This document shows, piece by piece, positions 9,206 through 17,918 of a stretch of DNA of 64,000 nucleotides. The notes under the pieces were generated by a model, which had not been told where the DNA came from, did no database searches, and saw nothing but the letters and a program-made list of their open reading frames with translations. Origin of the DNA: Maritimibacter sp. (GTDB taxonomy: Bacteria > Pseudomonadota > Alphaproteobacteria > Rhodobacterales > Rhodobacteraceae). Position numbers and translations under genes: made by a program. The stretch's first letter is position 1. Each line of letters opens with the position of its first letter. The DNA is taken from the NCBI GenBank assembly GCA_011389895.1, contig JAABTN010000009.1, positions 29,278 to 93,277 on the forward strand, in the 5' to 3' direction.

Positions 9206-10063
9206 TCAGTCGCTTTTCGTGTCCGATGACCGGGTCAGCCCGGCGAAATCGAACAGGCTCGGATCCAGCAGATGCGATGGGCGGGCGTTCATCAGCGCGC
9301 GGAACATCACCTGTCGACGACCGGGCGCATTCGCTTCCCACCCGTCGAGGATCTGCTTGACCTGTTGACGCTGAAGCCCGTCTTGAGACCCGCAGAGATC
9401 GCAGGGAATAATGGGATAGGACATCGCCTGTGCGAACTTTTCACAATCGGCCTCGGCAACATGGGCCAAGGGTCGATAGACGAACAGATCCCCCTCTTCG
9501 TTCACCAGTTTCGGCGGCATGGTCGCCAGCCGCCCGCCGTGAAACAGGTTCATGAAGAAGGTTTCCAGAATATCGTCGCGGTGATGACCCAGAACGACCG
9601 CCGAACACCCTTCTTCGCGGGCAATCCGGTAAAGATTGCCCCGCCTGAGCCGCGAACACAGGGCGCAAAAGGTCCGGCCCTCGGGCACCTTGTCGACCAC
9701 GATGGAATAGGTGTCTTCGTATTCGATCCGATGCGGCACCTCGCGGTCTTCGAGAAACGTGGGCAGCACGGTCGCGGGAAAGCCCGGTTGTCCTTGATCA
9801 AGATTGCAGGCGAGCAGATCGACAGGCAGAAGCCCGCGCCATTTCAATTCGTAGAGCGCGGCGAGAAGCGTATAGCTGTCTTTCCCGCCGGACAGGCACA
9901 CGAGCCATCGGGGCAGGCTACCATCCGCCCGCGTCTCGATCATGCCGTAGTGATCGACCGCTTCGCGCACGTTGCGGATGATCCGTTTGCGCAGCTTCTT
10001 GAACTCCGTGGTGGAGGGCGCGCCACGAAACAGCGGATGGATATCGTCGGACTTGTCGAGCAT
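9206..10063 (-). CDS. ttcA: tRNA 2-thiocytidine(32) synthetase TtcA
   Basis: ATP-dependent sulfurtransferase that makes 2-thiocytidine at tRNA position 32 using a [4Fe-4S] cluster. The PP-loop [12 protein letters not shown] lies near residues 56-67, and two CxxC pairs ([10 protein letters not shown] and CDLCGSQDG) supply the cluster cysteines. The 285-residue protein from MLDKSDD fits the family; the upstream in-frame ATG at 10102 adds 13 residues without homology. The following EAL gene starts 94 bases downstream on the same strand. Confidence 0.94.
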   Translation of the reverse strand: MLDKSDDIHPLFRGAPSTTEFKKLRKRIIRNVREAVDHYGMIETRADGSLPRWLVCLSGGKDSYTLLAALYELKWRGLLPVDLLACNLDQGQPGFPATVLPTFLEDREVPHRIEYEDTYSIVVDKVPEGRTFCALCSRLRRGNLYRIAREEGCSAVVLGHHRDDILETFFMNLFHGGRLATMPPKLVNEEGDLFVYRPLAHVAEADCEKFAQAMSYPIIPCDLCGSQDGLQRQQVKQILDGWEANAPGRRQVMFRALMNARPSHLLDPSLFDFAGLTRSSDTKSD

Positions 10064-10129
10064 GGCCGCCTCATAGGGGTGCAAACGGGGTGTGGCAAGC
10101 ATCCTCGCACCCCGCGCCGCACCTGAATG

Positions 10130-10963
10130 TCACCCCTTGGGCTTGCGCACCGCCCCCTTCGACAACCGCCGGCCCGCGTCGAAATAGGCATCTGCCATTT
10201 CCTCCGACCTGAGCGGCGTTCCCTTGGCGAGCCGTTTGCAGAAGGCTTCCATGTCGTCGCCGAAATGTGTCTGCTTGGTCGCGTTCTGCCGGGGCGGCAT
10301 GGTGATGTCGTCCGGCGTGCTGTCCTGTCCGATCGCGGTGAGAAACCGCGCGGCGCCTTCCGGCTTGGTCAGCTCTGACAGATCGATCCGGTGGATGTGC
10401 ACGTTCGGCATGTCGGCGGTGAGCCGCGCGTAATACTCGGCCCGGGTAAAAACCTCGTGCACATACCAAAGGGCGTTGCCCGCGACGCCATGCTTCATGA
10501 ACGGCGCGGAATTCACGATGGTGTTGGGATAGCGCGGGTCGAGCGCGAAGAGCCACGTGTAGCCGAAATTCGCGAACTCGAACCGGTTCACGTAGGACCA
10601 GAGGATCTTGAAGGGATCGCGCGTGAGGATGACAAGATGCACCTCGCCCGCCTCGGTCAGCGGTGCAATGTTCTCGACCAGCCCGGCCTTGAACAGGAAA
10701 TGCGACACCTCGGCGTAATCCTGTGTGCTCGCGGCGATCAGCCGGTCGAACTTCTGCCGCCAGAATGCGCGCACGCGCGGCACGTTGCCGACCGAGTTGA
10801 AATGGGTGAAATGCGAGGCATCCGGTGTCTCGACCCCGATCTGGGTGAACCCGATGCGTTCATGATGCACCTCGGCCCCGTGCCAGTTGCGCTTCAAAAG
10901 CTCGTTCAGAAACACCGTGCCGGAACGCCCGGTGGTCAGCGGGAAAAGGAATTTGCGGGCCAT
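10130..10963 (-). CDS. Sulfotransferase-family protein
   Basis: 277 residues resembling PAPS-dependent sulfotransferases. The N-terminal FPLTTGRSGTVFLNELL matches the 5'-phosphosulfate-binding loop, and VILTRDPFKILWSYVNR resembles the 3'-phosphate motif with its Arg and Ser. No signal peptide or membrane segment is apparent. The acceptor is unknown; comparable genes often act on polysaccharides, lipids or small molecules. It sits between yidD and ttcA, where a housekeeping cluster is normally tighter, so it looks like an insertion, though its base composition matches the neighbours. Confidence 0.72.
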   Translation of the reverse strand: MARKFLFPLTTGRSGTVFLNELLKRNWHGAEVHHERIGFTQIGVETPDASHFTHFNSVGNVPRVRAFWRQKFDRLIAASTQDYAEVSHFLFKAGLVENIAPLTEAGEVHLVILTRDPFKILWSYVNRFEFANFGYTWLFALDPRYPNTIVNSAPFMKHGVAGNALWYVHEVFTRAEYYARLTADMPNVHIHRIDLSELTKPEGAARFLTAIGQDSTPDDITMPPRQNATKQTHFGDDMEAFCKRLAKGTPLRSEEMADAYFDAGRRLSKGAVRKPKG

Positions 10964-10975
10964 TCGCGCCTCGGA

Positions 10976-11221
10976 TTACTGCTCTTTCCCTTTCTTACCG
11001 GGATCGGGCACCGGGTCAAACCCGGAACTGCCAAGCGGATGACACCGACCGACGCGGCGCGCGGCAAGCCAGCTTCCCTTGAGCGCGCCGTGTTTCTCAA
11101 GGGCCTCGAGGGCATAGGCCGAACAGGTCGGCTGATAGCGGCAGGAATGGCCGACCCAAGGCGACAAAAGCAGGCGATAGGCCCGGACCGGCAAGGCAAT
11201 GATATGGGCAAACGGGCTCAT
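10976..11221 (-). CDS. yidD: Membrane protein insertion efficiency factor YidD
   Basis: Small (81-residue) membrane-associated protein that assists YidC-dependent insertion. It has the family core [31 protein letters not shown] and HPLG near the C-terminus, which ends in a basic tail (PGKKGKEQ). I chose the ATG at 11221 ([10 protein letters not shown]) over the longer frame because YidD proteins start with this amphipathic helix. It is 19 bases after rnpA. Confidence 0.93.
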   Translation of the reverse strand: MSPFAHIIALPVRAYRLLLSPWVGHSCRYQPTCSAYALEALEKHGALKGSWLAARRVGRCHPLGSSGFDPVPDPGKKGKEQ

Positions 11222-11240
11222 GCAGGGGATATAGGGGCGC

Positions 11241-11690
11241 TTAACGCGGGTTGGAAGGCGGCGTCTTGCCACGCGGGGCATGAACGCGGGCAAGCGCGCG
11301 CGACAGCTCTGCCTCCATCTCTGCGAATGCCCGGCGCACGGTGTCGCCGGGGCGCGCCACCAGCACGTAATCCCAGCCGCTTAGGCCCTCGGCGGCCATT
11401 ACGGACCGGGCGAGCGCGCGCATCCGCCGCTTGGCCCGGTTCCGGGTGACCGCGTTGCCGGTCTTTTTCGAAGCGGTGAACCCGACCCGGATCGCCGGGT
11501 CATCATCGCGCCGGTTGCGCGCCTGCAACAAGAATCCCGGCATCGGGGCGCGGGCGGCGCGGGCGCAGGCAAGGAAATCCTTGCGCTTTTTCAGGGTCTG
11601 CAACGTCATGGTCTGCAAACGCGACACCGCCGGAGGCGTGTCCGTGGTCACGACACTGTGGTCGGTCCCGGGCGCCTCCGGCGGTGTCAT
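11241..11690 (-). CDS. rnpA: Ribonuclease P protein component
   Basis: Protein subunit of RNase P, which trims tRNA 5' ends. The body from [16 protein letters not shown] to the RNP signature [16 protein letters not shown] is diagnostic; the basic central helix binds the RNA subunit. The start is chosen at ATG 11690 because AGGTGA lies just upstream; a GTG at 11699 is in frame. The N-terminal tail of about 25 residues before the conserved region is variable in alphaproteobacteria. It follows rpmH by 22 bases. Confidence 0.93.
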   Translation of the reverse strand: MTPPEAPGTDHSVVTTDTPPAVSRLQTMTLQTLKKRKDFLACARAARAPMPGFLLQARNRRDDDPAIRVGFTASKKTGNAVTRNRAKRRMRALARSVMAAEGLSGWDYVLVARPGDTVRRAFAEMEAELSRALARVHAPRGKTPPSNPR

Positions 11691-11712
11691 TGTTCTCACC
11701 TGTGACTGGCGC

Positions 11713-11847
11713 TTACGCGCTCAGCGACTTGCGGCCCCGCGCGCGGCGCGCGTTCAGGATCTTGCGGCCAGCCTTGGTCGCCATGCGCGCACGGAAGCCG
11801 TGGCGGCGCTTGCGAACCAGGTTCGAAGGTTGGTAGGTGCGTTTCAT
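11713..11847 (-). CDS. rpmH: 50S ribosomal protein L34
   Basis: 44 residues, strongly basic. It begins [18 protein letters not shown] and ends [11 protein letters not shown], the complete L34 pattern. It is the first gene of the minus-strand rpmH-rnpA-yidD group. The upstream 269 bases must hold its promoter and that of the divergent TVP38 gene. Confidence 0.98.
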
Positions 11848-11961
11848 CGCCCGTCTCCGTCCAGTATCGTTTGTCGTTTCTCGTGCCAGTCGGCACATGC
11901 CCCGAAACCCGACGGAATCGGGGCGAAATCCATTGAAGCCCGGTCTATAGGCGGGGATCGG

Positions 11962-11992
11962 GGCCAAGTCAAACCTGCAATTGGCCTTTTTT
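11962..11992 (+). terminator. Terminator-like hairpin with T6 tract in the rpmH/TVP38 divergent region
   Basis: GGCCAA (11962-11967) pairs with TTGGCC (11981-11986) around a 13-base loop and is followed immediately by TTTTTT. It is oriented for plus-strand transcripts, yet no plus-strand gene lies upstream in the divergent region. It could end a short RNA or act as a leader attenuator before the gene at 12117. The short stem makes chance possible. Confidence 0.4.
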
Positions 11993-12116
11993 GCCGTTCC
12001 CCGAAGTGTCCGGGGCGGTGATCGCGACACCATCAAGCCCTCGTGAAACTTGGTGTCAGGGCTGGCAGCGCCGGGCAGGCCGCGCCATGGTGCCCGAAAA
12101 TGGGACGGGAGGTCCG

Positions 12117-12830
12117 ATGTCCAACGAAAAATTCAAGCGATTGGGGCCACTTGGCGTGATCCTCCTGGTCGCCGTGATCGGCGTCGTGTTCCTGCGCGAT
12201 CACCTGACCTATCAGGCGCTGTCTGAGAACCGGGACGCGCTTCTGGCCTACCGCGATGCGCATTTCGCGCTCTCGGTGGTGATCTTTGTCTTGGGCTATA
12301 TCGCCATCGTTGCCTTCTCCCTGCCGGGGGCGACCATCGCGACGCTGACCGGTGGCTTTCTCTTCGGGCTGTTTCCGGGCGTGATCTTCAACCTTCTCGG
12401 GGCCACCACCGGCGCAACGTTGATCTTTCTCGCCGCGCGTTTCGGTCTGGGGGAACGGCTGGCCGCCCGTATGGAGGCGGGCGCGGGGCGCATCGCGCGG
12501 CTGAAACGGGGTATTGATGAGAACCAGTGGTCGGTTCTCTTTCTCATGCGCCTCGTTCCCGCCGTGCCGTTCTTCGTGGCCAACGTCGTGCCCGCGCTTT
12601 TGAATGTCCCGGCCTATCGGTTCATCGTGACCACGGCGCTTGGCATCATTCCGGGCACGGCGATCTATACGTCGGTCGGTGCCGGGCTGGGCGAAGTTTT
12701 CGCGGCGGGCACCGCTCCCGACCTTGGCGTTATCTTCGAGCCCTTCGTGCTTGGACCGATCCTTGGCCTTTGCGCCTTGGCGGCGCTGCCCATCATACTT
12801 CGCATGTTTCGAAAGGACCCTGTCGCATGA
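12117..12830 (+). CDS. TVP38/TMEM64 (DedA/SNARE-associated-type) membrane protein
   Basis: 237-residue inner-membrane protein with about five hydrophobic segments. The family hallmark glycine-rich re-entrant region is clear: [20 protein letters not shown], followed by [19 protein letters not shown] and [23 protein letters not shown]. The substrate of TVP38 proteins is not firmly established; related DedA proteins are implicated in lipid carrier transport. GGGAGG precedes the ATG at 12117. Its stop overlaps the start of the flavoprotein gene (ATGA), so the two are coupled, an association seen in many bacteria. Confidence 0.86.
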
Positions 12831-14194
12831 AAACGATCAAAACCGATATCTGCGTGATCGGCGCCGGGTCGGGTGGCCTTTCGGTCGCTTCCGGCGCGGT
12901 GCAGATGGGGGCAAAGGTGGTGCTTGTCGAAAAGGGCGAGATGGGGGGGGATTGTCTGAATTACGGCTGCGTGCCGTCGAAGGCGCTTCTCCATGCCGGT
13001 GCCGTGGGGATGACATGGGACGATGCCCATGCCCATGTGAAATCGGCCATTGCCACCATCGCCCCGCATGACAGCCAAGAGCGGTTCGAGAGCTTGGGGT
13101 GCATTGTCCTGCGCGACCATGCCCGCTTCACCGGCCCGCGCGAGATCGTGGCGGGTGAGACCCGGGTGCGCGCGGGCCGGTTCGTCATCGCAACCGGGTC
13201 GCGTCCCTTCGTGCCCCCGGTGCCGGGGCTTGAGGATGTGCCGTATCTGACCAATGAAACCATCTTCGATCTTAATGAGCAGCCCGGCCATCTCCTGATC
13301 ATCGGCGGCGGGCCGATTGGCATGGAAATGGCGCTGGCGCACCGCAGGCTTGGTTCGGCCGTGACGGTGCTGGAAGGCGAGAAGGCGCTGGGCAAGGATG
13401 ACCCCGACGCCGCCGAGGTCGTGCTTGAGGCCATGAAGGCCGAGGGCATCGAGATCGTGGAACAGGCCAAGGTCGTGCGCCTCAACAAGACTGCGGAAGG
13501 GGTCGAGGCGGCCACGGAAACGGGCGAAAACCAAACCGGCACCCATCTTCTCGTCGCGGTCGGGCGCAAGGCAAATATCGACGATCTCGGGCTGGAGGCT
13601 GCCGGGGTTGAAACGGATGGGCGCGCGATCACGGTGAACGCGCGGCTCAGAACCACGAACCGGCGCATCTATGCGCTGGGCGATGTGACCGGCGGCGCGC
13701 AATTCACCCATGTGGCGGGCTACCAGGGCGGCGTCGTGATCCGCCCGACCGTCCTGCGGCTTCCGGCCCGGGCGCGCACCGATCACATTCCATGGTGCTC
13801 CTACACCGACCCCGAGCTTGCACAGGTCGGCATGACCGAAGCCGGGGCGCGCGCCGAGCATGGCGACAGGATCGACGTCCTGCGCGCCGATTTCGCGGGC
13901 AACGACCGCGCCGTTGCCACCGGTCAGACAACCGGGTTCATCAAGGTCATCGCGCTCCGGGGCAGACCCCTTGGTGTCACCATTGTCGGCAAGGGCGCGG
14001 GCGAGCTTATCGCGCCGTGGTCATTGGCGCTTTCAAAGGGGCTGAAACTTGCGGATATTTCAGGCATGGTGCTTCCATATCCGACGCTGTCGGAAATTTC
14101 GAAACGCGCGGCCGGGAACTATTTCGCGCCGAAACTGTTTGAGAGTGATAACGTGAAGCGCGTGGTGAGGGCCATTCAACGGCTCATCCCCTGA
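12827..14194 (+). CDS. Pyridine nucleotide-disulfide oxidoreductase (mercuric reductase/lipoamide dehydrogenase-like)
   Basis: 455-residue class I flavoprotein disulfide reductase: FAD-binding VIGAGSGGLSVASGA, the redox pair in GGDCLNYGCVPSKAL (Cys43, Cys48), NAD(P)-binding LIIGGGPIGMEMALA, the second FAD site IYALGDVTGG, and a C-terminal dimer domain. The usual C-terminal His-x-x-Glu dyad is altered: the block reads LPYPTLSE, with Tyr where lipoamide and mercuric reductases have His. It lacks the N-terminal heavy-metal domain and the C-terminal Cys pair of MerA, so mercury reduction is unlikely. The neighbouring TVP38 protein suggests a membrane-linked redox role, but the substrate is unknown. 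Confidence 0.85.
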   Translation: MKTIKTDICVIGAGSGGLSVASGAVQMGAKVVLVEKGEMGGDCLNYGCVPSKALLHAGAVGMTWDDAHAHVKSAIATIAPHDSQERFESLGCIVLRDHARFTGPREIVAGETRVRAGRFVIATGSRPFVPPVPGLEDVPYLTNETIFDLNEQPGHLLIIGGGPIGMEMALAHRRLGSAVTVLEGEKALGKDDPDAAEVVLEAMKAEGIEIVEQAKVVRLNKTAEGVEAATETGENQTGTHLLVAVGRKANIDDLGLEAAGVETDGRAITVNARLRTTNRRIYALGDVTGGAQFTHVAGYQGGVVIRPTVLRLPARARTDHIPWCSYTDPELAQVGMTEAGARAEHGDRIDVLRADFAGNDRAVATGQTTGFIKVIALRGRPLGVTIVGKGAGELIAPWSLALSKGLKLADISGMVLPYPTLSEISKRAAGNYFAPKLFESDNVKRVVRAIQRLIP

Positions 14195-14209
14195 GCGCAA
14201 GAGGGATTG

Positions 14210-15631
14210 ATGTTTCTGAACTCGCTGTCTGGTCGGTTCCTGATTCTGACCGCCGCGGTCGTGATGCTGGCCGAGGTGCTGATTTTCGTGCCCTCGGTTT
14301 CGCGGTATCGCGAGGATTATCTCGCGTCGCGCCTTGAACGCGCGCAGATCGCGTCGCTCGCCCTTCTCGCCGACGACATGATCGCGCCAGAGCTTGAGGC
14401 CGAGCTTTTGGAAAATGCCGAGGTCTATAACGTGGTCCTGCGTCGCGACGAGGCGCGCGAGCTGATGCTGTCTTCGCCGGTGCCGATGGCGGTGGCCGAC
14501 AGTTTCGATTTGCGCGATGCGAGCATGTGGTCGCTCATGCGCGATGCTCTGGAGCGGCTTGCGACCGCGGAACCCGAGGTGATCCGGGTCATTGGCGACC
14601 CGGTGCGCGCGGGCGGTCTGGTGATCGAAGTCACCATGAACACCGAGAAGCTGCGCATGGCGATGATCGACTACGGCCTGCGCATCCTGTTGATCTCGGC
14701 CGTGATCTCGGCCTTCACCGGTGTGTTGCTATACCTCGCGGTGCAGGTTCTCATGGTGCGCCCGATCCGCAAGGTGGTGGACAACATGAAAAGCTATGCC
14801 GCGGCCCCCGACGACACCCGACAGATCATTGCGCCAAGCTCGGGCGTGCTGGAACTGCGTGAAGCCGAGGAGGCGTTGCATGACCTTCAGGAACACCTCT
14901 CGACCGCGTTGAAGCAGCGCGAACGCCTTGCGGCGCTGGGCGGGGCCGTAGCGCGGATAAGCCATGACCTGCGCAACATCCTGACCACTGCGCAGCTCTT
15001 TGCCGACCGGGTCGAGATGAGCGGGGATCCCGGCGTGCAGCGCACCGTTCCCAAACTGATGGACTCGATCAGCCGCGCCGTGAACCTTTGCGAATCCACG
15101 CTGGCCTTTGGGCGCGCCGAAGAACCCGCCCCGCGCCTGTCGCGCTTCCCGCTCGCAGGGGTGGTGAGCGACGTGGTGGAAAGCGAACAACTCGCCGCCG
15201 GGGACCATGATATTTCTTATGCCGAAGACGTGCCCACCGGGCTTTTGGTGCGCGCTGACGAGGAACAGCTTTACCGCGTGCTCCGCAATCTCGTGCGCAA
15301 CGCGCGGCAGGCGATCCAGAGCACCGGGGTGGGGGGCGCGATTTCGGTCTCGGGTCAGGAAACCGCCGAGGATTGGGTGATCCGTGTCGAGGATAACGGG
15401 CCGGGGTTGCCGCAGAAGGTGAAGGACATCCTGTTTCAACCCTTCGCCACCTCCGGGCGCAAGGACGGATCCGGCCTCGGCCTCGCCATCGCGGCGGAGT
15501 TGGTAAAGAACCACGGTGGCAGGCTGGAGCTTGAGCGCACGGGGCCCGAAGGCACCGTGTTCGCGATCTGCCTGCCCCGCGGACTTGAAACCCTCGCCGA
15601 CCCGGCGACCGCCCGCGAGGCCGCGCAATAA
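14210..15631 (+). CDS. Orphan sensor histidine kinase
   Basis: 473 residues: membrane segments at about 10-28 and 157-179 bracket a periplasmic sensor region of about 125 residues. A HAMP region (180-232) follows, then a dimerisation helix with the phospho-accepting His252 (ARISHDLRNIL), and an ATPase domain with N box (RVLRNLVRNARQAIQ), G1 (VEDNGPGLP) and G2 (KDGSGLGLAI). A TTG lies directly before the ATG at 14210; the ATG is taken as start. No response regulator is adjacent, so its partner must be elsewhere. It starts 15 bases after the flavoprotein gene and probably belongs to the same transcript. Confidence 0.9.
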   Translation: MFLNSLSGRFLILTAAVVMLAEVLIFVPSVSRYREDYLASRLERAQIASLALLADDMIAPELEAELLENAEVYNVVLRRDEARELMLSSPVPMAVADSFDLRDASMWSLMRDALERLATAEPEVIRVIGDPVRAGGLVIEVTMNTEKLRMAMIDYGLRILLISAVISAFTGVLLYLAVQVLMVRPIRKVVDNMKSYAAAPDDTRQIIAPSSGVLELREAEEALHDLQEHLSTALKQRERLAALGGAVARISHDLRNILTTAQLFADRVEMSGDPGVQRTVPKLMDSISRAVNLCESTLAFGRAEEPAPRLSRFPLAGVVSDVVESEQLAAGDHDISYAEDVPTGLLVRADEEQLYRVLRNLVRNARQAIQSTGVGGAISVSGQETAEDWVIRVEDNGPGLPQKVKDILFQPFATSGRKDGSGLGLAIAAELVKNHGGRLELERTGPEGTVFAICLPRGLETLADPATAREAAQ

Positions 15632-15686
15632 TTCGGATTTGCCCCTTGCAATGATCTTCGAGGAAAGCTACATCGCCGCCTACCGC

Positions 15687-15763
15687 GCTCTGGTAGCTCA
15701 GCTGGATAGAGTACCTGACTACGAATCAGGGGGTCGGGGGTTCGAATCCTCCCCAGAGCGCCA
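15687..15763 (+). tRNA. tRNA-Arg (anticodon ACG)
   Basis: 77-base cloverleaf with encoded CCA. Acceptor GCTCTGG/CCAGAGC, D-arm GCTCAGCTGGATAGAGT, anticodon stem CCTGA/TCAGG around CTACGAA (anticodon ACG, read as ICG after deamination), T-arm GGGGG-TTCGAAT-CCTCC, discriminator G. It reads CGU/CGC/CGA arginine codons. Confidence 0.97.
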
Positions 15764-15952
15764 CTTCCCCTAAGGTAAGTCCCTGTTCTGCTTAGGTTTG
15801 GCCCAAGATCGCAAGCGGTGTGGACCGTGCGGACAACCACATTCGATGCCACGGGATCACGATGACTACACGCGCTATGCTGCCGCCTGGCGCGCGGAAG
15901 TCGCTGCACCCTGACAACCGGCGCGCTTGATCGCGGTAGCGCGACGGAGGCC

Positions 15953-16501
15953 TTACGCTCGACCCCGTGACACAAGCCTTGCGAGGTCTGATATCTCTTC
16001 CCGTGACAGGAGGTTGTTTTCGGGAAAGGGAAGCATCAGCCGCCCGATTGCCGCCCAATACAGCAGTTGAGCGCGGGGTTTTGCGTCCGCTTTGGGCACC
16101 CCGGCTTGGGTCAAAAGGGTTTCGGCCACTTCGATCCGTTCTTGATCAACTTTCTCGACGGCTTTGGCGACAAACGGCTGCACGGTCGACCATGACCTGA
16201 TCGCACGTTCCAAGGCCTCACCGGAACGAAGCGTTGTCTGTAGAAGATCGTCCAGCATTTGTTGTGGGTTGGATGCTTCGCGAGCCGCTTGAATGATCTG
16301 ACCGCTTGAGCGTTCGGACCAATGGGCGATCACCGCAATATGGAAGCTCTCAAGGCTTTCAAAATGGTAGTAGAAGCTCCCACGCGTCACGTTGAGCTTT
16401 TTGGCCAAGGGTTGGGCTTTCAAGGCACCGAAGCCGCCTTTTGTCAGCTCGGCCAAGGCCAGGTCCAACCAGTCTTCGGGTGTGAGGGAGGGTGTTTCCA
16501 T
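15953..16501 (-). CDS. TetR-family transcriptional regulator
   Basis: 182 residues from METPSLTPEDW. The N-terminal helix-turn-helix is typical of TetR (ALKAQPLAKKLNVTRGSFYYHFES, residues about 26-50), and the remainder is a helical ligand-binding domain without a recognised ligand. An upstream in-frame ATG at 16516 is possible but lies inside the operator. It is divergent from a VOC-family gene, and two near-identical palindromes lie between them, so it most likely represses itself and that gene. Confidence 0.88.
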   Translation of the reverse strand: METPSLTPEDWLDLALAELTKGGFGALKAQPLAKKLNVTRGSFYYHFESLESFHIAVIAHWSERSSGQIIQAAREASNPQQMLDDLLQTTLRSGEALERAIRSWSTVQPFVAKAVEKVDQERIEVAETLLTQAGVPKADAKPRAQLLYWAAIGRLMLPFPENNLLSREEISDLARLVSRGRA

Positions 16502-16509
16502 CCCATAGA

Positions 16510-16525
16510 CATACATCAGTGTATG
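16510..16525. promoter_or_regulatory. Operator palindrome 1 (CATACA-tcag-TGTATG)
   Basis: Perfect 6-bp inverted repeat with a 4-base spacer, eight bases before the TetR start codon. It shares its half-site with palindrome 2 (centres 26 bp apart). The position and symmetry fit a TetR dimer site. Confidence 0.75.
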
Positions 16526-16534
16526 CGATACGCA

Positions 16535-16552
16535 ACATACATATGTGTATGT
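16535..16552. promoter_or_regulatory. Operator palindrome 2 (ACATACA-tatg-TGTATGT)
   Basis: Perfect 7-bp inverted repeat with a 4-base spacer, 27 bases before the VOC gene start. It has the same half-site as palindrome 1. Together they lie in the divergent promoter and are the likely binding sites of the adjacent TetR protein. Confidence 0.78.
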
Positions 16553-16579
16553 CCATGCGATTCGAACCGGGAGACCAAG

Positions 16580-16951
16580 ATGAACCGTGCCTTTACAAAT
16601 ATCCTTTGCAGCGACGTCGATGGAACGGCCGAATTTTATCAAGACTTGCTCGGAATGAAGCGAACAGGGGATTTCGGCTGGTTTGTCATCCTCTCGCACG
16701 ATGACATGCCGGGGTTCGAACTTGGTGTCTTGCAACGCGATCATGAAACGATTCCGGATGGGCTTTCGTCCCGCCCGGGCGGCACAATTCTCACCTTTGT
16801 TGTGACTGATCTTGAAGAGATACATGCACGCGCGGCAGCGATGCAGGCTTTGATCCTCCAGGAGCCGACCGATTTGCCCTACGGCCAGCGGCGCATGATG
16901 CTTCTTGATCCGGCAGGCACCGCTGTCGACGTCAGCTCACCCATTCGGTAG
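16580..16951 (+). CDS. VOC-superfamily (glyoxalase/bleomycin-resistance-like) protein
   Basis: 123 residues with the paired beta-alpha-beta-beta-beta modules of the vicinal-oxygen-chelate fold: NILCSDVDGTAEFYQDLLG at the start, the second module from LTFVVTDLEEIHARAAA, and the ending LLDPAGTAVDVSSPI. Such proteins include glyoxalases, dioxygenases and small-molecule-binding resistance proteins; a substrate cannot be assigned. It is controlled most likely by the divergent TetR gene. Confidence 0.82.
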   Translation: MNRAFTNILCSDVDGTAEFYQDLLGMKRTGDFGWFVILSHDDMPGFELGVLQRDHETIPDGLSSRPGGTILTFVVTDLEEIHARAAAMQALILQEPTDLPYGQRRMMLLDPAGTAVDVSSPIR

Positions 16952-17005
16952 GGTATGCAGGGTCGGACCGTGCTACAGCCGGAGCACTCACTCAGGTCGC
17001 GCGGA

Positions 17006-17767
17006 TCATAGGCCCCGGATCACCTGCGTGTTCCACCCCTCGAACGCCTTTTCCAGATTGTCTGGCAACTGCGCATCTGTGAATACCGCGTCAAGGCGCT
17101 CGATCGACCCGATACGAGCGGGGGCGGTGCGGGTGAACTTGGTGTGGTCCGCGACAAGAAACGTGCGCCTTGAATGGCGTATGATGGCTTGGCTGACGCT
17201 GACTTCCTGAATGTCGAAATCCAGAAGATCGCCTTCTGAATCAACGGCGGAACAGCCGATCACGGCGATGTCGAACTTGAACTGTCGGATCGTTTCGGAG
17301 GCAAGCGGGCCGACCAGCCCGCCATCGGCCCGGCGCAACTGGCCGCCCGTCACGATGATATCGCAGTCGGGGTTGGCGGCAAGAATGTTGGCGACGTTCA
17401 TATTGTTGGTGACAACCATGAGCTTTTGGTGATGCAGCAACTCCTGTGCCACCGCTTCGGTTGTTGTGCCGATGTTCAGGAACAGCGATATCCCGTTCGG
17501 GATCTGCGCCGCACAGGCGCGCGCAATGGCGCGCTTGGCATCGGCGTTGAGAGCGCGGCGGTCTTCGTAGCCGATGTTGCTCGTGCCCGATGGAAGCACC
17601 GCGCCGCCATGCACACGATCCAGCCGACCGGCATCGGCAAGATCGGACAGGTCGCGCCGGATGGTTTGCAGGGTGACCCCGAAATGCTCGGCCAGCTTTT
17701 CTACGGTGACCTTGCCGTCCTTTCGAGCGATCTCGAGGATCTCGGGATGGCGGAAGGTTTGAGACAT
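17006..17767 (-). CDS. glpR: DeoR-family glycerol regulon repressor GlpR
   Basis: 253 residues. The N-terminal DeoR helix-turn-helix (HPEILEIARKDGKVTVEKLAEHFGV, TLQTIRRDLSDL) is followed by a sugar-phosphate-binding domain with NIGTTTEAVAQ and the late IGCSAVDSEGDLLDFD block. GlpR repressors release DNA on binding glycerol-3-phosphate. The ATG at 17767 starts the homology; an upstream in-frame start adds 13 unlike residues. It is divergent from glpD and separated from it by a 282-bp region with operator-like repeats. Confidence 0.9.
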   Translation of the reverse strand: MSQTFRHPEILEIARKDGKVTVEKLAEHFGVTLQTIRRDLSDLADAGRLDRVHGGAVLPSGTSNIGYEDRRALNADAKRAIARACAAQIPNGISLFLNIGTTTEAVAQELLHHQKLMVVTNNMNVANILAANPDCDIIVTGGQLRRADGGLVGPLASETIRQFKFDIAVIGCSAVDSEGDLLDFDIQEVSVSQAIIRHSRRTFLVADHTKFTRTAPARIGSIERLDAVFTDAQLPDNLEKAFEGWNTQVIRGL

Positions 17768-17918
17768 TTCGCCTCCTTCAGGCAAGTCCGCGGGGCGTTG
17801 GGTCACGATGCGCGGTTTTGTTCGAGATTCGCCGAAGCCGACGAAAATGACAACGGAAAACCCGCTGTGTCGTGCCCCGGAGCCGCCCCGGCAGGTCCGG
17901 ACGGGCGCGTATGGACAG

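Noticed and set aside
12827..14194. Mercuric reductase identity for the flavoprotein
   Set aside because: Lacks the N-terminal metal-binding domain and the C-terminal cysteine pair, and no mer genes are nearby.
15687..16951. tRNA-Arg followed by a TetR/VOC pair as a possible integrated island
   Set aside because: No integrase, no repeat of the tRNA 3' end downstream, and both genes have ordinary chromosomal character.
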